NCBI GenBank assembly: GCA_016710965.1
Contig: JADJTW010000031.1
Location: 858,509 to 922,508 of the forward strand
Reading direction: 5' to 3'
DNA length: 64,000 bases
From: Flavobacteriales bacterium
GTDB taxonomy: Bacteria; Bacteroidota; Bacteroidia; Flavobacteriales_F; PHOS-HE28
The position numbers and the translations under genes are program-made. Numbering within the stretch: position 1 is the stretch's first letter; each line of letters opens with the position of its first letter. The notes under the pieces were generated by a model. That model worked only from the letters and a program-made list of their open reading frames with translations. It was not told where the DNA came from and ran no database searches. Positions 17,578-25,801 of the stretch are shown one piece after another.

Positions 17578-19061
17578 TGAAGGTTGAGCAGAACGATGGG
17601 TCGCGGAAGCTGGCCAGGGCCTGGATGGTGCTTTGCGCAATCGTGGCTTTCGCTCTCTGCTCGCACAAGGCGGCAACGAGCTCCTTCACGCACGACGAGA
17701 GCTTCAGCTTCCTGCGCTACCCGAAGCAAAGCGTCAGCGATCTGGTGGACCACAAGATGGCCTACACCAACAACCACTTGCTGAACTCGCTGGGGATGAA
17801 GGCAAGCTGCCACTTCTTCGGCACCAGTGAGCTCGCTTGCCGATTGCCGAACCTGATGGCGCTGGTGATCTATCTCATCTACGGCGCACTGCTGCTTCGC
17901 GGCGTGCATCCGCTGCTGGCAGCCGTTGGGTATCCACTGCTGTTCACCAACGTGTACCTCATGGAGTTCTTCACGCTGGCTAGGGGCTATGGGCTCTCGT
18001 TCGGCTTCCTGCTCATGGCCCTGTATCATCTCTGGCGCGCTGCGGATACCAGGCACTGGGCGCACACCATCCTCTTCCACCTTGCTTTCCTGCTCGCCTC
18101 GTGGAGCAACTTCACGCTTGATCACCACTTACCTGGGGGGGTCATCGCGTTCCAATTGGCCGTGCGGCTGGGCATGGGCACTGAGCGATGGGACCGCAAG
18201 CCACTGCGGCGCAACACCATCTTGCAGGTCGTCCTCCTGCTCATCACCGGCAAGCTCATTGGAACGCCGGTGGAGCGCACGTTGCAAGCTAACGCGCTCG
18301 ACTTCGGTGGCGACAGCGGCTTCTACGGCGACACCGTGTCAACGCTCGTGCGCAGCCTCTTCCCGACCATGCAGGTCGAAGGAACGATGATGACGATCAT
18401 ACAGGCCGTGCTGACTGTGATCGTGGTGATAGCTGCGGTGCTCGTAATCCTGAACAGGGTCCGCCGCACAGAAGGGAACGACCCGTTGTTCATCCTTGTC
18501 ACATGCCTGGTGCTCACCTGTGCAGGCGTGTACTTGCAGCATCTGCTCTTCGGGGTGGACCACCTCAAGGGCCGCTTCGCGCTATTCCTAATGCCCATGG
18601 TCGTTCTCGTGTTCATCTTTATGCTGCAGCGCTCAGCATCGCGTTCGATCGTGCCTGCGGCCGTTGTCTGCTCGGCCTGTCTGGCTGGAAGCATTTATTG
18701 CGTCCCTCAGCATTGGGGTACCTATGCGAGCTGGGAATGGGGCTACGACATGGATACGAAAAATGCCATGCATGAACTCGAAGCCCGGCACGCCGCATCT
18801 CCTACGAGCGAGGGACGCTTGCGCGTTGGTATCAATTGGCTCTTCGAGCCCGCCATGAACTACTATCGCGGCACACGCGGCTTGTACTGGATGGAACCGC
18901 TCACGCGCGACAGCCTCTCCAATGCAGACGATTACCGGTATGTGTTCGCCAATGACACAGCCGCCAAGGAAGGCTTCAGCACGGTGGCTGCCTTCGATCA
19001 CAGCGGCACCGTTCTCCTCAAGCGCGTCCTAGCCGCGCCCGGAACGGCCCCTACGCGCTAG
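17574..19061 (+). CDS. GT-C-like membrane glycosyltransferase, H-D-E subfamily, without C-terminal domain
   Basis: A 495-residue polytopic protein. Asp41-Glu42 in FTHDESFSFLRYP is the acidic pair expected in the first periplasmic loop of GT-C enzymes. NNHLLNSLGM, CRLPNL and EFFTLARGYG follow. The same order of motifs recurs in the proteins at 19807-21722, 23137-24948 and 25802-27557. Unlike those three, it ends soon after its short periplasmic tail (DDYRYVFANDTAAKEGF) and lacks the extra beta domain. The start overlaps the previous gene (ATGATG). Its TAG and the TAG of the convergent GT2 gene share the palindrome CTAG. Confidence 0.8.
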   Translation: MMKVEQNDGSRKLARAWMVLCAIVAFALCSHKAATSSFTHDESFSFLRYPKQSVSDLVDHKMAYTNNHLLNSLGMKASCHFFGTSELACRLPNLMALVIYLIYGALLLRGVHPLLAAVGYPLLFTNVYLMEFFTLARGYGLSFGFLLMALYHLWRAADTRHWAHTILFHLAFLLASWSNFTLDHHLPGGVIAFQLAVRLGMGTERWDRKPLRRNTILQVVLLLITGKLIGTPVERTLQANALDFGGDSGFYGDTVSTLVRSLFPTMQVEGTMMTIIQAVLTVIVVIAAVLVILNRVRRTEGNDPLFILVTCLVLTCAGVYLQHLLFGVDHLKGRFALFLMPMVVLVFIFMLQRSASRSIVPAAVVCSACLAGSIYCVPQHWGTYASWEWGYDMDTKNAMHELEARHAASPTSEGRLRVGINWLFEPAMNYYRGTRGLYWMEPLTRDSLSNADDYRYVFANDTAAKEGFSTVAAFDHSGTVLLKRVLAAPGTAPTR

Positions 19062-19768
19062 AGCCCGTACTTCACGATGCACCAGATGGCGCGGAAGCCG
19101 TCTTTCCAGCCGATCTTCTTGCCTTCTGCATAGGTGCGGCCATAGTAGCTGATGCCCACTTCGTAGATGCGCGCGCCCTTCACACGGGCGAGCTTGGCGG
19201 TCACTTCCGGCTCGAAGCCGAAGCGCTGCTCCCGCAGGTCGAGGCTCTTGGCGATATCGCTGCGGATGAGCTTGTAGCAGGTTTCCATGTCCGTCAGGTT
19301 CAAATTATTGAACGCGTTGGACAGCGTGGTGAGGAACTTGTTGCCGATGCTGTGCCAGAAGAAGAGGATGCGATGCGGGTGGTGGCCCATGAATCGCGAG
19401 CCGAAGACCACATCGGCGAAGCCTTCCACCACAGGGCGGAGCAGATCGTTGTACTCGCGCGGGTCGTATTCCAAGTCTGCGTCCTGGATGATGAGGTAAT
19501 CGCCCGTTGCCTCGCTGATGCCCCGATGGATGGCCGCACCCTTGCCCATGTTGCGCGGCTGTTCGATGAATCGGATGCCCAGCCCAGGGTTGTCCTCGAT
19601 GTAGCGATGAACGGCCTGGACGGTGCCATCCTTGCTGCCATCGTTCACGATGATCACCTCCTTCGTGATGCCGTACGACAGTACTACATCGCGCACCTTA
19701 TCCAGGATCAGGTGTATGGTGCGCTCCTCGTTGTAGGCGGGGACGATGATGGAAAGCTTCTTGAACAT
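19058..19768 (-). CDS. GT2 glycosyltransferase, polyprenyl/dolichyl-phosphate-sugar synthase-like
   Basis: A 236-residue cytosolic GT-A enzyme without membrane segments, resembling dolichyl-phosphate mannose synthase. Visible motifs are IIVPAYNEERTIHLIL (nucleotide-sugar loop), VNDGSKDGT, the metal-binding IIQDADLEYDP (DxD) and the GSRFMG stretch. Such enzymes load a sugar onto polyprenyl phosphate, the donor used by GT-C transferases. Its position amid seven GT-C genes makes it the likely donor maker for them, which is inference. A GATCTTCG element lies 18 nt before the ATG. Confidence 0.9.
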   Translation of the reverse strand: MFKKLSIIVPAYNEERTIHLILDKVRDVVLSYGITKEVIIVNDGSKDGTVQAVHRYIEDNPGLGIRFIEQPRNMGKGAAIHRGISEATGDYLIIQDADLEYDPREYNDLLRPVVEGFADVVFGSRFMGHHPHRILFFWHSIGNKFLTTLSNAFNNLNLTDMETCYKLIRSDIAKSLDLREQRFGFEPEVTAKLARVKGARIYEVGISYYGRTYAEGKKIGWKDGFRAIWCIVKYGL

Positions 19769-19806
19769 GCCGCAGCGCTTGCGTGGCGAAGATCATGCTT
19801 CTTGCT

Positions 19807-21722
19807 TCAGCGACCAGCCGCTGGCTGGTCCGGCGGACGAGAATAGATGCGCAAGGAGGCGGGGCCAATGAATTGCTCCCTCTTCCCAGTGGCCGCCAGA
19901 ACAGCAGTGGTCACCACGTCACCAGGCAGGATCCGCTGGTTGGTTGCAAAGCAGAGGGTCATGGGGACCCACTCATCCCCCCCGGTTCTCAGCTTGTTGC
20001 GTATGGACCGGGTTTCGAGCAGGGAGTCGTTGCGGTTGATGGCCACCGAAAGGCTCAACCAATCATCCTTTTCGACCCCGCGAACATGCACTTCCGCCAA
20101 AATGATGGGATCGATGCACGTGAGCGGTGCGAACCGGTAGCTGAGCCCACCGCCGCTTATGTCAGCACCGTATAGTCGCTGCCCTTGCCTGGCCTCCTCA
20201 GGTAGCTGGATGCTCATTGTATCGAAGGCCAGTGCACGCCCGCTTCCGAGGTTCCGCTCATCGCGATACAGCTTGGTGTTCGTGGCCGTACCATCATACA
20301 GCAAGGTCCAGTTAGCCGTATCCACCTTCCACGTACCATCGTATTCAATAATATAGTAGTCGCTCCGCAGCATCGGTTCCCGATCCGTATTGCGCTCAAA
20401 CGGAACCGTTGCAACCCGTAGCGCTCCAGGTAGTACGCGAAGGGCTCCCGGCTTTCAAAGTCACTGGAGACTGTAAGAAGAGGTCGTTGCGATGATGTGG
20501 GCGGCGAATCGGCGAGCATCGCTTGCACCATGCTTCGTACCTCGCCGGAAGCCCGCCATTCAACAGTGTACGCATAGTTGCTCGCACGGTACTGATGCAA
20601 GCCCAACGGGCATATCAAGAGGGCCAACAGGCATGTCGGGAACCACCGGCCTAGGGCGGTATTCATCATCGCGCTTGAAACAATGAAGCACCCTAGAGGC
20701 ACGAAGGGCATGGCTGTCCTCGTTTCCGGGTACGGTGTTCCATTCAGCCTGTGCTCAACGAATAGCCCGAGACACCAGAGGAGCAGTACCAACAGGCCCG
20801 GCAATACCGGAGCGTAGCTATGCAGCTTGCGCCTCAAAATGCTCACGACCAGCGAGAGCACTACCGCGGCCACGGCCACGAGCAATGCTCGCTGGAAAAG
20901 CAAGAAGGCATTCGAGTAGTGCGGCAGATGATAGAACACTTTGATGGCCAGCCCACGAACGGAGCCTTGCCATGGGTCAGAGTTGCCGAAATAAAAAGCC
21001 CCTTCATCGCTCATTCGTACGGCTATTGGCAGGACGACAGCCAGAAAAGGGACTGCCACGGAGACTACCATCGCCGCATTCCTCCGCACCGTGCGGCCAT
21101 CGGACCCTAGCATGAACTGAAGGATCACGAGCGCGCCTCCCAAAGCGAAAAGGAAGTTGACGAATATGAAGTTCGCCATCGCCGCAACCCCGGCGGCCGC
21201 CATGGCGCACACCAGATCACGCAAGGACCGAGTGCGCACGTAGTTCCATGCCAGGACCAGAGCGAGCATCGTGGCTCCGAGACCAATGCCGTACCCGCGC
21301 GCCAAGGCGAAGAAGTCCAGCATGTACGGATGCAGCACTAGAAGCGCGGTGAGGAAAAGCGCATGGAACACGTTTGTGGCATGTCGTACCAGCACCAGTA
21401 CAGCCCCTGCATACACACCGAAGAACAACAAGTTCGGAAGGCGCAGGGCCAACTCACCATTCCCGAAGAGCGCTGCGCTCAAGCACATTCCCCAAACATT
21501 CAGGAGATGGTGGTTCGCCCCCATGCTGTCGAAGGCCTGTGGCCAAAGGACCAAGGGCTTCACATGGTGCAGATACGAGTACGCCTCATCCCAACTGAAT
21601 GAAACCCCTAGTGCCCGCTTGATGAGGTACGCCCATGCGAGCAGAAGCAGGATGATGGAGGGCATGAGCGAGGGCCATCTCAATGGCTTTCCCTCATCTG
21701 CACCAAATGACCGGTTCGTCAT
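19807..21722 (-). CDS. GT-C-like membrane glycosyltransferase with C-terminal beta domain (frameshifted)
   Basis: The first part (from 21722) encodes a polytopic protein of the H/W-D-E subfamily: Asp45-Glu46 in FSWDEAYSYL, then NHHLLNVWGM, RLPNL and DFFALARGYG. At about 20395-20420 the frame is lost: after LERYGLQ it runs into an unlikely Arg/Cys-rich tail ending at 20214. The neighbouring frame resumes with VPFERNTDREPMLRSDYYII and continues about 190 residues to the stop at 19807. The paralogue at 17574 has an equivalent DDYRYVF stretch in one frame, which supports a single lost base. The resumed part is a beta-rich domain (AEVHVRGVEKDDWLSLSVAI) matching the end of the 23137-24948 protein. 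Whether the shift is real or a sequence error cannot be settled here. Confidence 0.7.
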
Positions 21723-21758
21723 CTCACGTGAAGGAACGAAATGCCCCCAGAACGGACC

Positions 21759-23105
21759 TCAGGAAGGCATCTTTCCGAAGAATGCCTCAAGCAAATTGCG
21801 CCCGAAGGAAGACCACTCCCAATCACCAACAACGTAGCACACGTCGTATTGGAGCATCGCTCTATAGTTGATGAAGCACACGATCGCCAGCAACGGCACC
21901 AAGCCGTGCAGAACCGGTGCTGCGCGCTCCCGGAGTCGGGCGAACAAGGCCCAGAGCGCCATGGCAGCGAAAGGCGTGTATTGGACGAACGGTCGCATGC
22001 CGTAGCTGCACCCGAAATGCCATGAGTGCCAAGCTGAGCAAGCGTAAAGGACAAGCAAGATGCAACTCGCTAACAGGGCTCCTTGCACGGCGGAACGCGC
22101 CCAAAGCGCCATCAACCCGAAGGGAAGCAGGATAAGCACTGGTGCATGCGGGATCAGGCCGTTGCAGGGCGCGAAAAGCACTTCCTTCCAGAAAGGAGAG
22201 GCCCAGTTATCGAAACCCTCCTCACCGTATGAGTACACCACCCAGCTTCCGTGCGCGAACCGCCAATAAATCAGTTGTGGAACCGCGACCGCCAGCATAA
22301 CAGCTGCACCCTTCACATAGAAGAATGGCTTTCGCACTTCCTCTGGTCTGGCCATCCAAAGCAGACCGAAAAGTGCAAGCACCGCAACAACATCGATCGG
22401 TCGGATGAGCACCAACAATGAGCACGCCACCAGAAATGCCCAGCGCCAATGAACCCGCAGGGAGCGGTCAGGGTCGGCATATATCGCGTGCAGAGCCAGG
22501 CACAGTAGGAAGAACGAGTACACATGCGAGTAGCCCGCGGCCCTGAATGCATAATAGAAGGTGTTGGTACCGAAGGCGATGGAAAGAAATACGAGAATGG
22601 CTATCAGAGCAGCAGTCGGCCTCCAGCGTTGCAAAGCCCCGATCAGCAGGAACAGGCCAAGGGTCCAATAGAAGATGCCCGCCACCTCGATGGCCTGGTG
22701 GTGAGTACGCGTCCAACCATCCGTGCTGCCCGGACCAGTGATCATTTCAGCAACCAGAAAGAACGGCAGCATTAGGATGGCGGGGCCGCAGGTGTACTTG
22801 GTGATGATCCGGTCGCGCTCGCGGTCCACGGTGTATCCGAGACCCGCGACCTCAAGCAAGCTGTCCGGCACTGTGGCTGCGTGCATGCCATGGTGGAATA
22901 GGCCAGGCAAATAGATATAGTAGCCGGCTGCGTCCGCCCGCAGATCGGACTTCCAATCATTCAAGGGCACTTTATCATTGAAATCGATGGAGGACCAGGA
23001 GAAGAACAAGAAGAAGAGCAGCCCCTGGGCTATCAGCCCTGGTGTCGAGACCAGCCACCTCCTTAATCGACCCCCTGAGTCCCTAATCACATTATCCGGG
23101 CGCAT
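21759..23105 (-). CDS. polytopic GT-C-like membrane protein, D-x-x-GYY subfamily
   Basis: A 448-residue membrane protein homologous to 16270-17577: RADAAGYYIYLPGLF in the first loop, FGTNTFYYAF, SHVYSFFLL, VLIRPIDVVAV, PQLIYWRFAHGSW and the final tryptophan-rich loop SAWHSWHFGCSYG. About ten hydrophobic segments. It lies in a minus-strand run 24948 to 19807 of three GT-C genes with gaps of about 30 bases, so they are probably co-transcribed. Role inferred as glycosyl transfer from a lipid-linked sugar; no substrate can be assigned. Confidence 0.78.
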   Translation of the reverse strand: MRPDNVIRDSGGRLRRWLVSTPGLIAQGLLFFLFFSWSSIDFNDKVPLNDWKSDLRADAAGYYIYLPGLFHHGMHAATVPDSLLEVAGLGYTVDRERDRIITKYTCGPAILMLPFFLVAEMITGPGSTDGWTRTHHQAIEVAGIFYWTLGLFLLIGALQRWRPTAALIAILVFLSIAFGTNTFYYAFRAAGYSHVYSFFLLCLALHAIYADPDRSLRVHWRWAFLVACSLLVLIRPIDVVAVLALFGLLWMARPEEVRKPFFYVKGAAVMLAVAVPQLIYWRFAHGSWVVYSYGEEGFDNWASPFWKEVLFAPCNGLIPHAPVLILLPFGLMALWARSAVQGALLASCILLVLYACSAWHSWHFGCSYGMRPFVQYTPFAAMALWALFARLRERAAPVLHGLVPLLAIVCFINYRAMLQYDVCYVVGDWEWSSFGRNLLEAFFGKMPS

Positions 23106-23136
23106 GGCATCATAGGATTGCTCGCATTCCGTTGGC

Positions 23137-24948
23137 TCATGAGCGCGCTTCGGGAGGATTGGTAATGATATAGGTGCGCACCCTGCAGAGACCTTCCATC
23201 GAACGGCCGTTGATCATCCAGAGATACACAACTGCCCAATCAGGAGGGGAGGTCGGATGGAAGTACCTCGCAACCCGAATGGAGTCGTTCGACCATTCCT
23301 TGTAGACCCTGTTGAGCTCGATTCCGTCATACAAGATCCGTCGTCCATCTGCGCCTTGCGAATCGCTAACCAGACTGATCATTGGTCCCTGGCCGTAGGT
23401 GGTCATGCGCAGATCCAATTCAACCAACACGGGCTTGCCTGATGCCTGCCCGCCAGGGAGTTCCCAGAGCCGGAAGAACGCGGCGTCCGTTCTGGGCATA
23501 TTAACCAACGTATCGGCCAATAGCACAAGCCCCAGCGTTTCCTTTCGTTCCAACATGTGCAATACGCCGTCTGAGGTGCTGCACACCGTGCGGAATCCGC
23601 TTGGGGTCTTACTGTGTATGGTGTCCAGCAGAAGCAAGTCGGCGTTCTCGATCGGAAAGCCGTTCACCATCAAAGGGGGGAGAGTCGGGTGACCATTGGC
23701 GCGGGCATAGAGCCAGGGCTCAGGAAGCTGGTTCCAAGCGCTGATGAGCAAAGGCCGTGTGGTCTTTGCCTGCCGATCCTCAACAGCGCGGATCAATCTC
23801 TTATCCAATGCTTCCTCTGGCCAAAGGGTCGTGCGATCCACATTCACCCCTGCTACGGTGCGTATTGGCAGTGTCAGAAAGGGAATAGCCAAATACCGCA
23901 GGACCGGGCGCCGCACGCTGGCCCAATCCAGCGCCATTGCCGTAAGGAGCAGGCAGAGCGGCACTAAATGCGCCGCCGTGCGATCGATGGGGTACGGCAC
24001 ATTCCAGAAAGCGCCAAGGAAGGTTCGACCGGCCAGCTCCCCCACGAGCAACGCGCCAAGCACACCAATAGGCGACCAACGTTCATTCGGAGTTCTGGGG
24101 CTTGAGGTAGCGATCGCCGCAGTAATGAGGCTGGCGGCCAGGATCGCAACGACCACCCACAAAACAAGCATTGCTTCGCTGCCCAGCAACAGGCGGCTGA
24201 GCGACGAGAGCGTGCCTTTGAATAGGCCTTGATCCGAACCGTAATACAGCATGCTACGCGAAGCGAGTCCGTTACCGTACCAGATCGCGTATGCTAGAGG
24301 GGGTCCACCCAGACCAAGCGTCAAGCCGATACGGGCCGACTTTCCAAAGAATGACCCGCGCCGAAATACGGCGGAGCACGCAATCAATCCCAGCGCTTGG
24401 ATCCAAAGCAACAAAAGTGTCAATGAGGAGAACCCGGCCAAGGACCAGCCCAGAAGAGCCCAGAGAAGGTGAGGCGTGGTGTTCTTGTTGGCGAATCGGA
24501 GAAGGTGGTAGAGTCCCATCATGCCGAAGGCGAGGGCGAGTCCGTACCCACGAAAGAGCGAAAAGAAGTCCAGTACGAAAGGCGTGAGGAGCAAAGCGGC
24601 CCATAGTGCCCATCGGATGAGCATCTGATCGATCTGCAAACCGAAGCGCCATACATAAAGCGCATAGAGCAAGAAGCCGAGTACACTGAACAGACGTAGT
24701 GCCAGCGGGGCCGATCCGAAAGCGAGGAATGAGAGATGACCAAGCGCGGTGCTTAACAGGTGATTCCCGGCGTCCCAATGCGCATAACCCGGTTGGAACG
24801 CGCCTGTCAGCACATACTGGAAGTACGACACTGCTTCGTCGTGCGTGAGCGGAACATGCACAGCACGCAGAACCACATATCCGAAGATCAAAGCACAAAG
24901 CACACCGAAGGCGCCACGTTCCATGCCCCGGCGTGATCCGTTGACCAT
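23137..24948 (-). CDS. GT-C-like membrane glycosyltransferase with C-terminal beta domain (full length)
   Basis: A 603-residue protein, the intact example of the H-D-E subfamily. Residues ~10-370 are polytopic, with Asp37-Glu38 in LTHDEAVSYF, then GNHLLSTALGHL, RLFSVLGF and DFFSLFRGYG. TLWPEEALDKRLI opens a periplasmic segment that is repeated as TVLWPEQSIPNRF in the 25802-27557 protein. The last ~150 residues form a beta-rich domain (PVLVELDLRMTTYGQGPMIS to NGRSMEGLCRVRTYII). It is first in the 24948-19807 minus-strand run and has CATATTTG just 4 nt before its ATG. Confidence 0.82.
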   Translation of the reverse strand: MVNGSRRGMERGAFGVLCALIFGYVVLRAVHVPLTHDEAVSYFQYVLTGAFQPGYAHWDAGNHLLSTALGHLSFLAFGSAPLALRLFSVLGFLLYALYVWRFGLQIDQMLIRWALWAALLLTPFVLDFFSLFRGYGLALAFGMMGLYHLLRFANKNTTPHLLWALLGWSLAGFSSLTLLLLWIQALGLIACSAVFRRGSFFGKSARIGLTLGLGGPPLAYAIWYGNGLASRSMLYYGSDQGLFKGTLSSLSRLLLGSEAMLVLWVVVAILAASLITAAIATSSPRTPNERWSPIGVLGALLVGELAGRTFLGAFWNVPYPIDRTAAHLVPLCLLLTAMALDWASVRRPVLRYLAIPFLTLPIRTVAGVNVDRTTLWPEEALDKRLIRAVEDRQAKTTRPLLISAWNQLPEPWLYARANGHPTLPPLMVNGFPIENADLLLLDTIHSKTPSGFRTVCSTSDGVLHMLERKETLGLVLLADTLVNMPRTDAAFFRLWELPGGQASGKPVLVELDLRMTTYGQGPMISLVSDSQGADGRRILYDGIELNRVYKEWSNDSIRVARYFHPTSPPDWAVVYLWMINGRSMEGLCRVRTYIITNPPEARS

Positions 24949-24952
24949 GTTT

Positions 24953-24960
24953 CAAATATG
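24953..24960 (-). promoter_or_regulatory. -7 promoter element (CATATTTG) 4 nt before a start codon
   Basis: On the minus strand CATATTTG (one mismatch to TAnnTTTG), four bases, then the ATG at 24948. It is the likely promoter of the three-gene GT-C run. The rest of the gap up to 25107 shows nothing I can name. Confidence 0.45.
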
Positions 24961-25107
24961 CGCATGAATCCCCGTCCGTTACGCTAGTCGCTCGTTCCAC
25001 CAACGGCCCTGGCCGCGAGCATCGTGGCGAGCAGTTCTCTGTGCCTATCGACCCAATATCCCGTTCCTCACGGACCATGAACGATAGAGAATCACGTGAA
25101 CGTGGGC

Positions 25108-25762
25108 CTAAACGCCCATCTCCGGCACCTCTCCCTCCACCACCAGCCTTCCCTTGGTCTTCGCCTTGATCTCGTCCACGCTTACGCCGGGTGCGCGCTC
25201 CAGCAGCTTGAAGCCTTCAGGGGTGATGTCGAATACACCGAGGTCGCTCACGATCTTCTTCACGCAGCCCACGCCCGTAAGAGGAAGGTCGCACTTGGGC
25301 AGCAGTTTGCTCTCGCCGGCCTTGTTGGTGTGCATCATGCACACGATGATATTGTCAGCGCTTGCCACCAGGTCCATGGCGCCGCCCATGCCCTTCACCA
25401 TCTTGCCGGGGATCTTCCAGTTGGCGATATCGCCCTGGTCGCTCACCTCCATGGCGCCGAGCACCGTCAGCTGCACGTGCTGCCCACGGATCATGGCGAA
25501 GCTGGTGGCGCTGTCGAAGATGCTGCTGCCGGGCAGCAGTGTCACGGTTTGCTTGCCGGCGTTGATCAAGTCGGCGTCCTCTTCGCCCTCGAACGGGAAT
25601 GGCCCCGTGCCCAGGATGCCATTCTCGCTCTGCAGCACCACGTTCATCCCTTCGGGGATGTAGTTGGCAACGAGCGTGGGAATGCCGATGCCGAGATTGA
25701 CGGTAGCCGTCTCGCAATTCCCGCGCGATGCGCCGGGCCATCTGCTCTTTGGTGAGTGCCAT
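25108..25762 (-). CDS. scoB: 3-oxoacid CoA-transferase subunit B (frameshifted)
   Basis: The beta subunit of a heteromeric CoA-transferase that exchanges CoA between succinyl-CoA and acetoacetate-type acids. The N-terminus MALTKEQMARRIARELRDG (from 25762) is typical. At 25702-25705 the frame changes: with one C removed from TACCGTC the sequence continues as GYVNLGIGIPTLVANYI and then runs without interruption from MNVVLQSENG to the stop at 25108. The conserved LQSENGILGTGPFPFEG contains the family's catalytic-site glutamate segment. Subunit A (27564-28262) is upstream, but a GT-C gene lies between them. A sequence error is the simplest reading, since the rest is intact. Confidence 0.85.
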
Positions 25763-25801
25763 GCTCGTTGCTGTTGCCTGCGAAGATGCGAAGCGGCAGC
25801 G

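Noticed and set aside
19807..20373. Separate 188-residue gene
   Set aside because: No start signal precedes it, and its first residues continue the membrane protein upstream once one base is restored.
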